Below, piece after piece: positions 24,135 to 34,347 of a stretch of 64,000 nucleotides of DNA (position 1 is its first letter; each line of letters starts with the position of its first letter). The notes under the pieces were generated by a model. The model saw nothing but the letters and a program-made list of their open reading frames with translations, was not told the origin of the DNA and ran no database searches. The position numbers and the translations under genes are program-made. Source of the DNA: Treponema pectinovorum (lineage in GTDB: Bacteria > Spirochaetota > Spirochaetia > Treponematales > Treponemataceae); the NCBI RefSeq assembly GCF_900497595.1, contig NZ_UFQO01000003.1, positions 435,532 to 499,531 of the forward strand, read 5' to 3'.

Positions 24135-24779
24135 ATGGAAAACGATGATATGAAAGCAGAAAATCAGACTGCACAGAATCAAGAAGATTTAAAAGAAAAC
24201 AGTTCACAAGAAAACTGTGAACAAGACAAAACTTCTAACACTCAAGAGACAGATTGTGCATCTTGCAAGGGCGAAGATTCATCTTGTAATGCTAAAGAAG
24301 AACAGAATTTAAAAACGCCAGAAGAAAAAATCGCGGAATTGGAAGCGCAGATTGCTCAACTCAAGCAAGACTCGCTTTACAAGGCAGCAGAAAACGACAA
24401 TTGGCGCAAGCGCATGATGGCTCAAAAAGAAGAAGCGGTTGCTTATGCAAATGCAAGCCTTTTGGGCGATTTGCTTGAAAGTCTTGATAATTTTGATCGT
24501 ACTATAGAAGCGGCAAAAGATGTAAAAGAGGCGGCTTCAATCGTAGACGGTGTCAAAATGATAAATAAATCGCTCGTCAGCATGCTCGAAAATAAATACA
24601 ACTTGGTTGCTTTTGGAAAAGATGGCGAAGATTTTAATCCAGATATTCACGAAGCAATAGGAATGCAGGAAGGCGATGTTAAAAAGGAGAAAATCCAGCA
24701 GGTTTATCTGAAAGGATACAAACTTAAAGACAGGATAATCCGTCATGCAAAAGTAATGGTTGTAAAACCAAAAGCGTAA
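24135..24779 (+). CDS. grpE: Nucleotide exchange factor GrpE
   Basis: Co-chaperone that releases ADP from DnaK. The first ~60 residues are acidic and Cys-rich (CASCKGEDSSC), an unusual extension. A long coiled coil follows (KIAELEAQIAQLKQD), then the beta-domain (HEAIGMQEGDVKKEKIQQVYLKGYKLKDRIIRHAKVMV signature, split here into its recognised parts). Length 214. It heads grpE-dnaK-dnaJ; no CIRCE element was found upstream. Confidence 0.95.
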   Translation: MENDDMKAENQTAQNQEDLKENSSQENCEQDKTSNTQETDCASCKGEDSSCNAKEEQNLKTPEEKIAELEAQIAQLKQDSLYKAAENDNWRKRMMAQKEEAVAYANASLLGDLLESLDNFDRTIEAAKDVKEAASIVDGVKMINKSLVSMLENKYNLVAFGKDGEDFNPDIHEAIGMQEGDVKKEKIQQVYLKGYKLKDRIIRHAKVMVVKPKA

Positions 24780-24781
24780 AT

Positions 24782-24802
24782 GAAAACTCATTTTGAGTTT
24801 TC
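24782..24802 (+). promoter_or_regulatory. Hairpin in the grpE-dnaK gap
   Basis: GAAAACTC (24782-24789) and GAGTTTTC (24795-24802) form an 8-bp stem with a 5-nt loop right after the grpE stop. There is no U-tract, so it is more likely an mRNA processing or stability element than a terminator. Confidence 0.45.
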
Positions 24803-24851
24803 TAAATAAAAAAAACGAATTGAAAATCATCTGGTTTTCGGAGGAAATATT

Positions 24852-26813
24852 ATGGGAAAGATTATTGGTATTGACCTTGGTACTACAACTTCTGAAGTAT
24901 CGGTTATGGAAAACGGACAGGCAACTGTTATTCAAAACTCAGAAGGTGGAAGAATTACTCCATCTGTTGTTGGGTTCACATCTAAAGGAGAGAGAATTGT
25001 TGGTGCATCTGCAAAAAATCAGGCAATCACCAACCCAAAAAACACTATATACGAAGTAAAACGCCTTATCGGTAAGCATTATTCAGACTTGCAGGATGAG
25101 CTTTCTCGCGTTCCTTATGCAATTAAGCAGAAAGGAGAGAACGTTGTTGTTTCGGTAACGGATAACGGTCAGGAAAAGGAATACACACCACAGGAAATTT
25201 CTGCATTCATCTTGCAAAAAATGAAGAAAACCGCAGAAGACTATTTGGGCGAAACTGTTACTGATGCTGTAATCACCGTTCCTGCATATTTTAACGATGC
25301 TCAAAGACAGGCAACAAAAGATGCCGGAACTATTGCAGGTCTAAACGTAAAGAGAATTATCAACGAACCTACAGCCGCTGCACTTGCTTTTGGTCTTAAA
25401 GAAGATAAAAACAAGGAAAAAGTTCTGGCTGTAATCGACGAAGGTGGTGGTACTCTCGATGTTACGATTCTCGATATGGCAGACGGCGTTTTTGAAGTAA
25501 AGGCTACAAACGGCGACACTCATTTGGGTGGTGCTGACTGGGATAACGCTATTTCTGACTGGCTTGTATCTTCATTCAAGGCAGACACTGGAATTGATTT
25601 ATCTAAAGACGCAATGGCTATGCAGCGTATAAAAGACGAATCTGAAAAAGCAAAAATTGCTCTTTCTAACCAGACGACAACGGACATAAACCTTCCGTTT
25701 ATCACTGCGGATGCAACAGGACCAAAACACTTGCAAAAGACTTTGACTCGTGCAGAGTTTGAAAGAATGACACAAAACCTTTGGGACAGAGTTTTAATTC
25801 CTTGCCAGAATGCGCTTAAAGATTCTGGATACGAAAAATCGCAAATCGATGAAGTTCTTTTGATTGGTGGTTCTTCTCGTATGCCAAAATTCCAGGAAGT
25901 TATAAAAAATTTCTTTGGAAAAGAACCTCTTAAAGGAATAAACCCAGACGAAGCGGTTTCTATGGGTGCTGCAATTCAAGGTGGAGTTCTTGCAGGCGAT
26001 GTAAAAGATGTTCTCTTGCTTGATGTAACTCCTCTTTCTTTGGGAATTGAAACGATGGGTGGAGTAATGACAAAACTCATTCCAAGAAATACGACAATTC
26101 CTACAAAAAAGAGTCAGGTATTTTCTACTGCTGCCGACGGACAGACTGCTGTAACTATTCACGTATTGCAGGGTGAACGAGAGATGGCTGCAGAAAACAA
26201 AACTCTTGGAAACTTTGACTTGGTTGGTATTCCTTCTGCTCCTCGTGGAGTTCCTCAGATTGAAGTTACTTTTGATATCGATGCAAACGGTATTGTTCAC
26301 GTATCTGCAAAGGATTTAGGAACAGGAAAAGAGCAGCATATTCAAATTACTTCTTCTTCTGGATTGAGCAAGGAAGAAATTGATAGAATGGTTAAAGATG
26401 CCGAAGCTCACGCCGACGAAGACAAAAAGCAGCGCGAAGCAATCGACGTTAAAAACGAAGCCGACAGTTTAATCTATTCAACAGAAAAGAGCTTAAAAGA
26501 TTTAGGCGACAAAGTTTCTGCTGCAGATAAACAAAAGGTTGAAGAAGGCATTGCAGAACTTAAAAAAGCTGTAGAAAGCAACAATACAGAAGATATTAAG
26601 GCAAAGACAGAAGCTTTAAAACAGTCTTCTTATAAGATTGCAGAAGAAGTCTACAAGCAGCAGCAGTCTGCTGGAGCAGGTGCAAATGCTTCTTCTAGCG
26701 GTGCAAATAATTCGGCTGGAGCGGATGCAGGTTCTTCTGCAAATTCGTCAAACAGCGGTTTTGATAAAGGTACTGCTGACGACGTTGACTATGAAGTTCA
26801 CGACGACAAATAA
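24852..26813 (+). CDS. dnaK: Chaperone DnaK (Hsp70)
   Basis: 653-residue Hsp70 with an N-terminal ATPase domain, a substrate-binding domain (from about 385) and a Ser/Ala/Gly-rich tail. Phosphate-loop motifs are slightly unusual: [13 protein letters not shown] has Thr13 in place of the usual Asn, and residues 196-203 read DEGGGTLD, where the family normally has DLGGGTFD. Other signatures are standard ([28 protein letters not shown]). GGAGG precedes the ATG; a terminator follows. Confidence 0.97.
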   Translation: MGKIIGIDLGTTTSEVSVMENGQATVIQNSEGGRITPSVVGFTSKGERIVGASAKNQAITNPKNTIYEVKRLIGKHYSDLQDELSRVPYAIKQKGENVVVSVTDNGQEKEYTPQEISAFILQKMKKTAEDYLGETVTDAVITVPAYFNDAQRQATKDAGTIAGLNVKRIINEPTAAALAFGLKEDKNKEKVLAVIDEGGGTLDVTILDMADGVFEVKATNGDTHLGGADWDNAISDWLVSSFKADTGIDLSKDAMAMQRIKDESEKAKIALSNQTTTDINLPFITADATGPKHLQKTLTRAEFERMTQNLWDRVLIPCQNALKDSGYEKSQIDEVLLIGGSSRMPKFQEVIKNFFGKEPLKGINPDEAVSMGAAIQGGVLAGDVKDVLLLDVTPLSLGIETMGGVMTKLIPRNTTIPTKKSQVFSTAADGQTAVTIHVLQGEREMAAENKTLGNFDLVGIPSAPRGVPQIEVTFDIDANGIVHVSAKDLGTGKEQHIQITSSSGLSKEEIDRMVKDAEAHADEDKKQREAIDVKNEADSLIYSTEKSLKDLGDKVSAADKQKVEEGIAELKKAVESNNTEDIKAKTEALKQSSYKIAEEVYKQQQSAGAGANASSSGANNSAGADAGSSANSSNSGFDKGTADDVDYEVHDDK

Positions 26814-26837
26814 AAAAAAGTAAAAAAAGAATAAAAC

Positions 26838-26872
26838 AAAAGGCCGTTCAAATGCGAGCGGTCTTTTTGTCA
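26838..26872 (+). terminator. Intrinsic terminator after dnaK
   Basis: AAAAGGCCGTTC and GAGCGGTCTTTTT pair (with G-U pairs) around a short loop, followed by T residues. It would separate dnaK from dnaJ or attenuate read-through. Confidence 0.75.
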
Positions 26873-26899
26873 GAAAAGGTAAAAAGGTTTTAGGATAAA

Positions 26900-28051
26900 A
26901 TGGCTGCAAAACGAGATTATTACGAAGTGCTGGGCGTTAAAAAAGATGCCTCTAGTGATGATATAAAAAAAGCTTACAGAAAATTAGCGGTGAAATATCA
27001 TCCAGATCGAAACCCAGGAAATAAAGAGGCGGAAGAAAAATTTAAAGAAGCCACAGAAGCGTATGAAATTCTCTCTGACGAACAAAAACGTCCAATTTAC
27101 GACCAATACGGTTTTGCAGGTCTTGACGGAAATTCAGGATTTGGAAGCGGTGGATTTTCTGGAAGCCATGCCTTTCATGATTTTAGCGACTTGTTTGGCG
27201 GAATGGGTGGCGGCTTTAGCGACATTTTTGAAGGAATTTTTGGAGGTGGACGCTCATCTTCTAGGAGCCGTAATCCAAATGCTGCTCAAACGGGACAGAG
27301 CCTTCGTTACGATTTAGATATTTCATTTAAAGATGCAGTTTACGGAACAAAAGCAGAGATAAAATTCTCTCACAACGAAGCGTGTTCAGACTGCCATGGT
27401 AGTGGCTCTGCAGCAGGCGGAACGAGAAAAACTTGTCCGTCTTGCGGTGGAACAGGACAGATAAGAAGGCAGGCAGGATTTTTTGCAGTTCAGCAAACTT
27501 GTCCGTCGTGTGGTGGTGAAGGCACTATTATAGATAAACCCTGCCAAAAATGTCATGGAAGTGGTTTTGAAGAAAAATCGAAGCGCTTAACTTTAAGTAT
27601 TCCCGCTGGTGTTGACGATGGAAAACGAATCGTAATTCACGGGGAAGGCGATGCAGGCAAAAATGGTGGACCTGCTGGCGATTTGATCGTAGTTTTGCAT
27701 GTTGAACGTCATACTTTTTTCGAAAGAAGCGGGCAAGATTTGTATTGTGCAGTTCCTGTTACAATGGCTCAGGCAACCTTGGGTGAAACAATCTTTATAA
27801 CAACTTTGGACGGAAAACAGATTGAGTTTAAACTTCCTGCTGGAACTCAAAACGGAAAACTTCTCCGCATAAAAAATGAAGGAGTTCCTGTTATAAACAG
27901 CACAAGAAAGGGAGATTTGTACATAAAGATAATAGTTCAGATTCCAACAAAACTTTCTTCAAGGCAAAAAGAGATTTTGCAGGAATTCTTAAAAATAGAA
28001 GGTGCAACAACTTCACCACAGCCATTGCCACTTTCTTCATTAAAAAATTAA
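26900..28051 (+). CDS. dnaJ: Chaperone DnaJ (Hsp40)
   Basis: 383-residue type-I J protein. J domain at residues 1-70 with HPD ([10 protein letters not shown]), a Gly/Phe-rich region to about 125, and four CxxCxGxG-type zinc motifs ([32 protein letters not shown]), then the C-terminal substrate-binding domain. It stimulates DnaK ATPase. The M28 peptidase gene follows after 3 nt and is probably cotranscribed. Confidence 0.97.
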   Translation: MAAKRDYYEVLGVKKDASSDDIKKAYRKLAVKYHPDRNPGNKEAEEKFKEATEAYEILSDEQKRPIYDQYGFAGLDGNSGFGSGGFSGSHAFHDFSDLFGGMGGGFSDIFEGIFGGGRSSSRSRNPNAAQTGQSLRYDLDISFKDAVYGTKAEIKFSHNEACSDCHGSGSAAGGTRKTCPSCGGTGQIRRQAGFFAVQQTCPSCGGEGTIIDKPCQKCHGSGFEEKSKRLTLSIPAGVDDGKRIVIHGEGDAGKNGGPAGDLIVVLHVERHTFFERSGQDLYCAVPVTMAQATLGETIFITTLDGKQIEFKLPAGTQNGKLLRIKNEGVPVINSTRKGDLYIKIIVQIPTKLSSRQKEILQEFLKIEGATTSPQPLPLSSLKN

Positions 28052-28054
28052 ACG

Positions 28055-28945
28055 ATGAGCGAAATACAAGAAGCGCTAAAATCTTACGTTGCAGAAGGAA
28101 CAGACAGGCTTGCTTTTTTGCAGGACTATCTTTCTTGCCGTGGCGTAAGCACTTCTGTAATTCACCTCGACGGAAAAAAACACCTTTACGTAAATTTTTC
28201 ATCTTTTTCGTATAATCCTCAATTCAGGATAAAGACTTTAATCTCTCATTACGACATCGTAAAAGGTAGCCCTGGAGCAAACGATAACAGTTGTGCAAAT
28301 CTTGCCATCGCGAACTTTGCTGTAAAAGTCAATGAGCGTGCCAAAAAAAACAGGATAAACAATATTCGCATTTTTTTTACAGATGGCGAAGAATTAGGCG
28401 AGTGCGGTGTAAGTGAACAGGGTGCATTTGCACTTGCAGAACTTTTTTGCAAACTTGGGATAAAAAATGACGACGTTTATGTTTTTGATTCTGTTGGAAG
28501 AGGAACAACGCCGGTTCTTGCCAGAGCAGGTTTTGATTTTGCGAGCCGAGTAAATAAAAATTCATCCTTTGCAAAAAACTTTTTGGATTTGTACAAGAGA
28601 ACTCAACAAATCCTTTCTGATGTAAGTCCAAATAATTGGATGACGCTTCCCGTTCCTTATAGCGATAATGCAGGTTTTTTGGCGTGTGCAATTCCTGCTG
28701 TTGCAATAACGATGCTCCCAAAAGAAGAAGCGACAAAATACTACAAAGAATTGATGAAAGATAAAAATCTTGAAAAAGCGGTGATGAATGCAAAACTCGA
28801 CGATGATGCAGATTTTAAATTCAAATATCAGGAAAGAATGCCTTTAACCTGGAGACTTTTTCACACGCCATACGACAACCTTATGAGTTTAACTCCGGAA
28901 AGCTTTGATGTAATCGCAAGAATTTTAGACAGACTTTTGATATAA
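28055..28945 (+). CDS. M28-family metallopeptidase-like protein
   Basis: 296 residues with the di-zinc aminopeptidase pattern: His65 in SHYD, Asp77 in GANDNS, Glu112/Glu113 in FTDGEELGE, then an Asp in DSVGRG and a C-terminal His in FHTPYDN. No signal peptide, so it is cytoplasmic. It starts 3 nt after dnaJ, suggesting translational coupling and perhaps a role in peptide recycling after proteolysis. The substrate is unknown. Confidence 0.85.
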   Translation: MSEIQEALKSYVAEGTDRLAFLQDYLSCRGVSTSVIHLDGKKHLYVNFSSFSYNPQFRIKTLISHYDIVKGSPGANDNSCANLAIANFAVKVNERAKKNRINNIRIFFTDGEELGECGVSEQGAFALAELFCKLGIKNDDVYVFDSVGRGTTPVLARAGFDFASRVNKNSSFAKNFLDLYKRTQQILSDVSPNNWMTLPVPYSDNAGFLACAIPAVAITMLPKEEATKYYKELMKDKNLEKAVMNAKLDDDADFKFKYQERMPLTWRLFHTPYDNLMSLTPESFDVIARILDRLLI

Positions 28946-28974
28946 AATCACAAAATCTAAAAAATTGACATTCT

Positions 28975-29024
28975 ATTGCATAAATTTGCATAAAATACTA
29001 GGATATTTTGTATAAATATACATT
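28975..29024 (+). promoter_or_regulatory. Two candidate ArgR boxes and promoter of argG
   Basis: TGTATAAATATACA (in 29007-29024) is a perfect palindrome fitting the ARG-box pattern TNTGNATW4ATNCA. A weaker box with one mismatch covers 28975-28992, 32 bp (about three helical turns) away. A TTGACA lies at 28965-28970 with TAAAAT or CATAAA 18-20 bp downstream, overlapping the first box. This position suits arginine repression. It is a pattern match only. Confidence 0.45.
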
Positions 29025-29090
29025 AACGCAGAAATCAAGAAATTATTTTGAATTCCTGTCGCAAAAGATTTTTTAAGGAGATTGAAGGAT

Positions 29091-30353
29091 ATGGCTAAAG
29101 ATAAGGTTGTACTTGCTTATTCTGGTGGATTGGACACGACGGTTATAATTCCATGGCTCAAAGAAAATTACGATTATGATGTTATAGCAGTCTGCATAGA
29201 TGTTGGTCAGGGAGATGACTGGAAAAAAATAAAAGAGCGCGCGCTAAAAACTGGTGCTTCTGCCTGCTATGTAGTTGATGCAAGAAAAGAATATGTCGAA
29301 GAATACATCTGGCCTGCACTAAAAGCGAATGCTGTTTATGAAGATGAATATCTTTTGGGAACTTCAACAGCACGACCTCTAATCGGTAAAATTTTAGTTG
29401 AATATGCAAGACAGGAAAATGCGGTTGCAATCTGCCACGGAGCAACAGGTAAAGGAAACGATCAGGTTCGTTTTGAACTTGCAATCAAAGCGTTTGCCCC
29501 AGATTTAAAAGTTATTGCCGCTTGGCGTGATGACAAATGGAATATGAATAGCCGCGAAGATGAAATCAAATTTTTGGAAGACCGTGGGCTTGAAGTTCCT
29601 ATGAAAAAAGACCAGTCATACTCTCGCGATGAAAATATTTGGCACATAAGCCACGAAGGTCTTGAGCTTGAAAAAACTGCAAACGAGCCAAATTATCCTC
29701 ACATGCTAAAAAATACAGTTGTTCCAGAAACAGCTGGCGAAGGCGAATATGTTACAATCGAGTGGGAAAAAGGAATTCCTGTAAAGTTGAACGGAAAGTC
29801 GATGGACGGTCTTTCTCTTATGGAAGAACTCAACAAAATTGGCGGAAGAAATGGAATTGGGCTTGTTGACATCTGCGAAAATCGCTGTGTTGGAATGAAA
29901 AGCCGCGGTGTATACGAAACTCCAGGTGGAGCAATTTTGTACTTTGCGCATAGAATGATGGACCACCTCTGTCTTGATCGCGACACATATCATTACAAGC
30001 AGCAGGTTTCTCTGCGCCTTGCGGAACTTATCTACGACGGTAAAGTTTTTACACCGCTTTACGAAGCGCTGATGGCTTTTGTCGATAAGACACAGGAAAC
30101 AGTAACAGGCTGGACAAAATTAAAACTTGTAAAAGGTCAGATTAGAGCCGCAGGTTCTGATTCAAAATACAGCTTATATAATGAAGACATTGCATCCTTT
30201 ACAACAGGCGAACTTTACAATCACAAAGATGCGCAGGGCTTTATAACCTTGTTTGGGCTTCCGTTAAAAGTTCGCGCTATGATGGAACAAAAAAATGGAG
30301 AAGGTCAGGCTGTTGCAAATAGTTCTAGCTTAAAGAAACGCCCGACAGAATAA
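29091..30353 (+). CDS. argG: Argininosuccinate synthase
   Basis: Joins citrulline and aspartate using ATP. The N-type ATP-pyrophosphatase P-loop SGGLDT is at residues 11-16 ([13 protein letters not shown]), followed by [24 protein letters not shown] and WNMNSREDE. Length 420 residues. The ATG at 29091 follows AAGGAG; an upstream TTG is less likely. It is monocistronic, with candidate ArgR boxes upstream and a terminator downstream. Confidence 0.96.
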   Translation: MAKDKVVLAYSGGLDTTVIIPWLKENYDYDVIAVCIDVGQGDDWKKIKERALKTGASACYVVDARKEYVEEYIWPALKANAVYEDEYLLGTSTARPLIGKILVEYARQENAVAICHGATGKGNDQVRFELAIKAFAPDLKVIAAWRDDKWNMNSREDEIKFLEDRGLEVPMKKDQSYSRDENIWHISHEGLELEKTANEPNYPHMLKNTVVPETAGEGEYVTIEWEKGIPVKLNGKSMDGLSLMEELNKIGGRNGIGLVDICENRCVGMKSRGVYETPGGAILYFAHRMMDHLCLDRDTYHYKQQVSLRLAELIYDGKVFTPLYEALMAFVDKTQETVTGWTKLKLVKGQIRAAGSDSKYSLYNEDIASFTTGELYNHKDAQGFITLFGLPLKVRAMMEQKNGEGQAVANSSSLKKRPTE

Positions 30354-30383
30354 TCATTTTAAGGATAAAAACTTTGATTATAG

Positions 30384-30433
30384 TTGCACCTTACGAAGAG
30401 CAAAATTGTTCATTCGCGGGGTGCAATTTTTTT
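30384..30433 (+). terminator. Intrinsic terminator of argG
   Basis: TTGCACC (30384-30390) pairs with GGTGCAA (30420-30426), with an inner CGAA/TTCG pairing, followed by seven T residues. Confidence 0.75.
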
Positions 30434-30528
30434 AATTTTCATGTCGTCAACAGTTTTCAATTTTGTTGTATGCTTTATCTTATTTTTTTTGTTCGAAATT
30501 AAAAATTTCTGTTCAAGAAGTTTTTTTC

Positions 30529-30537
30529 TGATATAAT
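30529..30537 (+). promoter_or_regulatory. Extended -10 promoter of the pectate lyase gene
   Basis: TGATATAAT, a TGn-extended -10, ends 8 nt before ATG 30546. The predicted mRNA is leaderless or nearly so; no Shine-Dalgarno exists in the gap. Confidence 0.6.
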
Positions 30538-30545
30538 CTTCAATC

Positions 30546-31850
30546 ATGAAAAATATTAATTTTTTAATGGTTTTAGCGATATTATTGAGCAGTTGTGTTG
30601 TCTCATCGCAGAATTTTGAGCAAGATTTTGAGCAAGAAGAGTTTTTTAAACTAACATCAAAATCATACAATGCTATAGACATAAAAGATTTTAGCGACGG
30701 TTTTAATCATGCACGCTATTCGTATCCAAATTCAATTCCTCCTTGGTCTTTATATAACGAAGATAATATATTGGGTTTTGCAGAAAATATGATTTACACT
30801 CAAAATCTAGATGGAGGTTGGGCAAAAAATCTCGATCTTCAGCGCATATACACGATTCAAGAATTAAAGCAGATTCGAGAGCAAAATAAAAATGTTCCTC
30901 CTGTAACCTACGGTTTAAAAACTTCTTCAAATGCGAGCACGATGGATAACGGCAACATCCATTCGCAGATAAAATATCTTTGTCAGGCTTACCAGCAGGT
31001 AAAAGACGATAAAAGTATCGATTCAAAACGCTATCTTGACTGTGCAACAAAGGCTTTAACCTGGATTTTTAACGCTCAGCATCCTGTTAGCGGTGGCTTT
31101 ACCGGTGCAGATGTTTATGCAATCACTTATAACGACAACGTTATGACCAATAGCCTTACACTTTTAAAAGATATTTCCAATGGAAAAGATTATTTTTGCG
31201 TTTTCCCAGAAGAAACAAGGCAAAAGGCAAAATCAGCGTACGAGAGAGGAATTGAATGCATCTTAAAAACCCAGATTACGCTTACCTTAGACGATGGAAC
31301 AAAAATATTAACGGCGTGGTGCCAGCAGCATAACCACGAAACTTTAAAACCTGTTTGGGCAAGAGAATTTGAACCACCTTCTGTATGCTCGTCTGAAAGT
31401 TTTAAAGTTTTAAGATTTTTGATGACAGAAGAAAACCCAACCCCAGAAATAAAAAAAGCGATAATCGCAGGCTGTGAATTTTTTGACCGCAATGATGTAA
31501 AAATTTTTGGCAAAAAGCTTGTGGCAACAAAACTTGCATCGCCTCGTAAAGAAAACGGCAGAACTTATAACACGGACAAAACTTTGCAGGATTCAGATCC
31601 AAGCGATGTGCTTTGGGCAAGGTTTTACGCTTTAGATTCTTCTTTTGATGTTGTAATCGGAGCCAGAAAGCCCATCGTTGGAACTTATCCTTCTGTTTTA
31701 AAACCTATTTGGTGCGACAGAGGCTGTAAATATGTAGACTCGTTTAATGAACTTTCTTTTGAAAGGCGAAACGGCTATGGCTACACCACAACTTCTGGAC
31801 GCAGTTTGAGCAGTGCGTATTCTGCTTGGAAGGCAAAACACGGACTTTGA
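30546..31850 (+). CDS. Pectate lyase, polysaccharide lyase family 10, lipoprotein
   Basis: 434 residues with a lipoprotein signal (ILLSSC). PL10 signatures are visible: TQNLDGGWAKNLDL, NGNIHSQIKYL, the Trp/Gln/His-rich AWCQQHNHETLKPVWAREF, EPPSVCSSES and a C-terminal RRNGYGY. PL10 enzymes cleave polygalacturonate by beta-elimination. Together with the GH28 gene just downstream it forms a small pectin-degradation locus, exposed at the cell surface or in the periplasm. Confidence 0.88.
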   Translation: MKNINFLMVLAILLSSCVVSSQNFEQDFEQEEFFKLTSKSYNAIDIKDFSDGFNHARYSYPNSIPPWSLYNEDNILGFAENMIYTQNLDGGWAKNLDLQRIYTIQELKQIREQNKNVPPVTYGLKTSSNASTMDNGNIHSQIKYLCQAYQQVKDDKSIDSKRYLDCATKALTWIFNAQHPVSGGFTGADVYAITYNDNVMTNSLTLLKDISNGKDYFCVFPEETRQKAKSAYERGIECILKTQITLTLDDGTKILTAWCQQHNHETLKPVWAREFEPPSVCSSESFKVLRFLMTEENPTPEIKKAIIAGCEFFDRNDVKIFGKKLVATKLASPRKENGRTYNTDKTLQDSDPSDVLWARFYALDSSFDVVIGARKPIVGTYPSVLKPIWCDRGCKYVDSFNELSFERRNGYGYTTTSGRSLSSAYSAWKAKHGL

Positions 31851-31880
31851 TATTTTTCTTTATTGTTACTTATATGAACA

Positions 31881-31910
31881 TTGAATGCTTTTATCACAAT
31901 CGGGTAAAAT
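31881..31910 (+). promoter_or_regulatory. Promoter abutting the polygalacturonase start
   Basis: TTGAAT (31881-31886), 18-bp spacer, TAAAAT (31905-31910), then 7 nt to ATG 31918. Predicted near-leaderless mRNA. Confidence 0.5.
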
Positions 31911-31917
31911 CGTCGGC

Positions 31918-33741
31918 ATGAATTATAAAATGATAAAAGCAGATGTAAATTTGAAAAAAGGAATTTTATTTTTAATTTTTATTTTTATGATTAAACAAGT
32001 ATTTCCTCAAACAATGGATTTTTTTCTAAATGTTTCCGCTGTAACTTCAAACTCGGCTGTTATTTCGTGGAAAAATATGAAGGAGTCAAATTCTGCGATA
32101 AAAGATTATGCCATAAATCTCAACGGAAAACGTCTCGAGTTGACATCGAGCAAAAAGGCAAAAGAGAAAAATCCATTTAACTTTTATCAGCGCGAAAGTT
32201 TTTATTCCCAATATTCAAAAAAAACGACAGCTTTAAAAAAGGGAATGAAAAAAAACTTTTTTACTTTTTATTCGCTCGACAATTTAGAACCGAAAACGCA
32301 ATACACTGTAAAGATTTGCGCATTAAATCGCTTTGGAAAGTCGATTTTAGAGTCGCAAGAGTGTGTTATAGTTACCAAGCCAAAGTCTCAAATTTTTAAT
32401 GTAAAGGATTTTGGGGCAAACAGTTTGATCGAAGTCGATAAAAAAATCTTAAACGATGAGCAGAGCCGTCGTGCATTCATAAAAGCGAATACAAAATCAA
32501 TTCAAAACGCTATAGATGCTTGTTCAAAAGGTGGAACAGTTTTTATTCCAGACGGATTTTTTGTTTGCGGTGCTCTCCATTTAAAATCCTATATGACGCT
32601 TCAAATAGAAGGAATTTTGAGTGCATCTCCTTTTGCAGACGACTACGATTTTGGATTCCTTTTATATCCGTATTATGAAGATAAGCGCTATTGGGGGCTT
32701 TTAAATGCTCAAAATGCAGAAAACCTTAGCATAATTGGTAGCGGAACTGTAAACGGCAACGGCTGGAAATACGCAGACAAAAACGGTGTAAAAACAGACA
32801 AATTGAGCACTTATTTTGAAGAAGGCGATGACGAAAAGCATCCTTTTTACAAATATGTAAAGGGAAACAGAAAAACTGTTTATAAAGACGGCATTCTCGC
32901 TTCATCCTGTGCGCTTTCTTATCTGGATTCAATCAAAAAAACTCCAGATACTGCAACCGATTTGGAACTCGGATTTGCGTATTCTTCGCGGAGTACCACG
33001 GTTATACTTCGCAATGTAAAAAATCTTTTTATAGAAGGGCTTACATTTGTAAATCCAGCTAATCATCTTATAAATATTTTAGATTCATCTGATATTACTA
33101 TTTCTTCAATTTGTGAATTTTCTTACGATTGCAACAACGGCGACGGAATAGGGCTTATCTGCTGCCAGAACGCAAAGATATTCAATTCCTTTATAGATTC
33201 GGGGGATGATTGCATTGTTTTTGCAGCAGGCGTTGGAAAAAATGCGGCTTTGTATGGGCAAAACGGTGTTTCAAATGTTGAAATCGCAGGCAATTATTTT
33301 CATCACGGGCATGGTGGAGTTGCATTTGGAAGCCACACCGCATTGGGAATAGAAGGCGTTTTTATTCATGACAATGTTTTTAATCATACCGACACTCCTT
33401 TTAGAATAAAGAGTGCTCCTGCAAATGGTGGTTTTGTTCGCAACATTTTGTTTGAAGACAATGCATTGGTAAACATCAAAAATCCTTTTAGCATGACAAC
33501 CGAATATAGCGACAGCGGAACCGTCAGCAAATACGGCAAGGCAGAAAATCCTGCTGTTTTTTATGATATAATATGTCGCAACTGTACGGTGCACAAAAAT
33601 TCAAGTTATCTGGTTTATATTTTTGCCGACGAACAAAATCCACACAAAAATATAAAATTTTCAGGAATCGAAGTTTCTCCAAAGGGAAATCTTCGCCGTT
33701 ATGTAAAAAATTGTATTGATTTTGAATGGGAGGAAAAATGA
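31918..33741 (+). CDS. Secreted glycoside hydrolase family 28 (polygalacturonase) with N-terminal Fn3-like domain
   Basis: 607 residues with a signal peptide (KKGILFLIFIFMIKQVFPQ). Residues about 25-130 resemble a fibronectin type III domain. The GH28 right-handed beta-helix follows: FNVKDFGA, GGTVFIPDG, DCNNGDGI and SGDDCI carrying the catalytic aspartates, then GHGGVAFGSH and RIKSAPANGG. It hydrolyses galacturonic linkages in pectin or oligogalacturonides; exo or endo mode is not resolved. Start 31918 gives an N-terminal signal peptide and agrees with the promoter. The LUD gene overlaps its stop. Confidence 0.88.
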   Translation: MNYKMIKADVNLKKGILFLIFIFMIKQVFPQTMDFFLNVSAVTSNSAVISWKNMKESNSAIKDYAINLNGKRLELTSSKKAKEKNPFNFYQRESFYSQYSKKTTALKKGMKKNFFTFYSLDNLEPKTQYTVKICALNRFGKSILESQECVIVTKPKSQIFNVKDFGANSLIEVDKKILNDEQSRRAFIKANTKSIQNAIDACSKGGTVFIPDGFFVCGALHLKSYMTLQIEGILSASPFADDYDFGFLLYPYYEDKRYWGLLNAQNAENLSIIGSGTVNGNGWKYADKNGVKTDKLSTYFEEGDDEKHPFYKYVKGNRKTVYKDGILASSCALSYLDSIKKTPDTATDLELGFAYSSRSTTVILRNVKNLFIEGLTFVNPANHLINILDSSDITISSICEFSYDCNNGDGIGLICCQNAKIFNSFIDSGDDCIVFAAGVGKNAALYGQNGVSNVEIAGNYFHHGHGGVAFGSHTALGIEGVFIHDNVFNHTDTPFRIKSAPANGGFVRNILFEDNALVNIKNPFSMTTEYSDSGTVSKYGKAENPAVFYDIICRNCTVHKNSSYLVYIFADEQNPHKNIKFSGIEVSPKGNLRRYVKNCIDFEWEEK

Positions 33742-34310
33742 ATTTTTTAGAAATTGTAAAAGCTTTTGAAAAGAACGGTTTTGAGGCTTATTTTGAAAAA
33801 ACTGTTGCAGATGGCGTAAAAAAATGCCTTTCTTTCATACCTCAAGGCTCTGTTGTCGGCTGGGGCGGCTCTATGAGTTGCGTAGATTCTGGTCTTATAA
33901 AGTCTGTAAAAGAGAGTTTTACCATAATTGACCGAGATACTGCAAAAGATTCACAAGAACGCAATGCCTTGCTCAGAAAAATTTTAGCAGAAGCGGATGT
34001 TTTTTTGACGAGTTTTAACGCTGTAACGGAAGACGGAAAAGCTTTAAACATAGACGGAAGTGGAAATCGAGTGGCTGCAATTTCTTTTGGCCCAAAATCC
34101 GTAATCGCTCTGGTCGGAAAAAACAAAATTGTAAAGGATGAAGACCAAGCATACGAGAGGGCAAGCACGGTTGCCGCAGGAAAAAATGCAGTTCGCTTTG
34201 GCAAAAAATATGAAGAAGGCGACAGCCTTTGCAATATCGTTCAAATTTTGCGCCGTGGCGGAAACGGCAGAATCAAAATCGTATTTGTCGATGAAGAATT
34301 AGGATATTGA
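33738..34310 (+). CDS. LUD-domain (LutC/DUF162-like) protein
   Basis: 190 residues with the LUD pattern: VVGWGGSMSCVDSGL, ADVFLTSFNAVTEDG and NIDGSGNRVAAISFGPKSVIALVGKNKIV. LutC-type proteins take part in lactate utilisation, but stand-alone members have no settled role. Its ATG overlaps the GH28 stop (ATGA), and the Shine-Dalgarno GGAGG lies inside the GH28 gene, so translation is coupled. A link to oxidation of products of pectin breakdown is only a guess. Confidence 0.8.
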   Translation: MNFLEIVKAFEKNGFEAYFEKTVADGVKKCLSFIPQGSVVGWGGSMSCVDSGLIKSVKESFTIIDRDTAKDSQERNALLRKILAEADVFLTSFNAVTEDGKALNIDGSGNRVAAISFGPKSVIALVGKNKIVKDEDQAYERASTVAAGKNAVRFGKKYEEGDSLCNIVQILRRGGNGRIKIVFVDEELGY

Positions 34311-34347
34311 TTTTTAACTTAATTTTTAACACAAAAATTGATATTTT

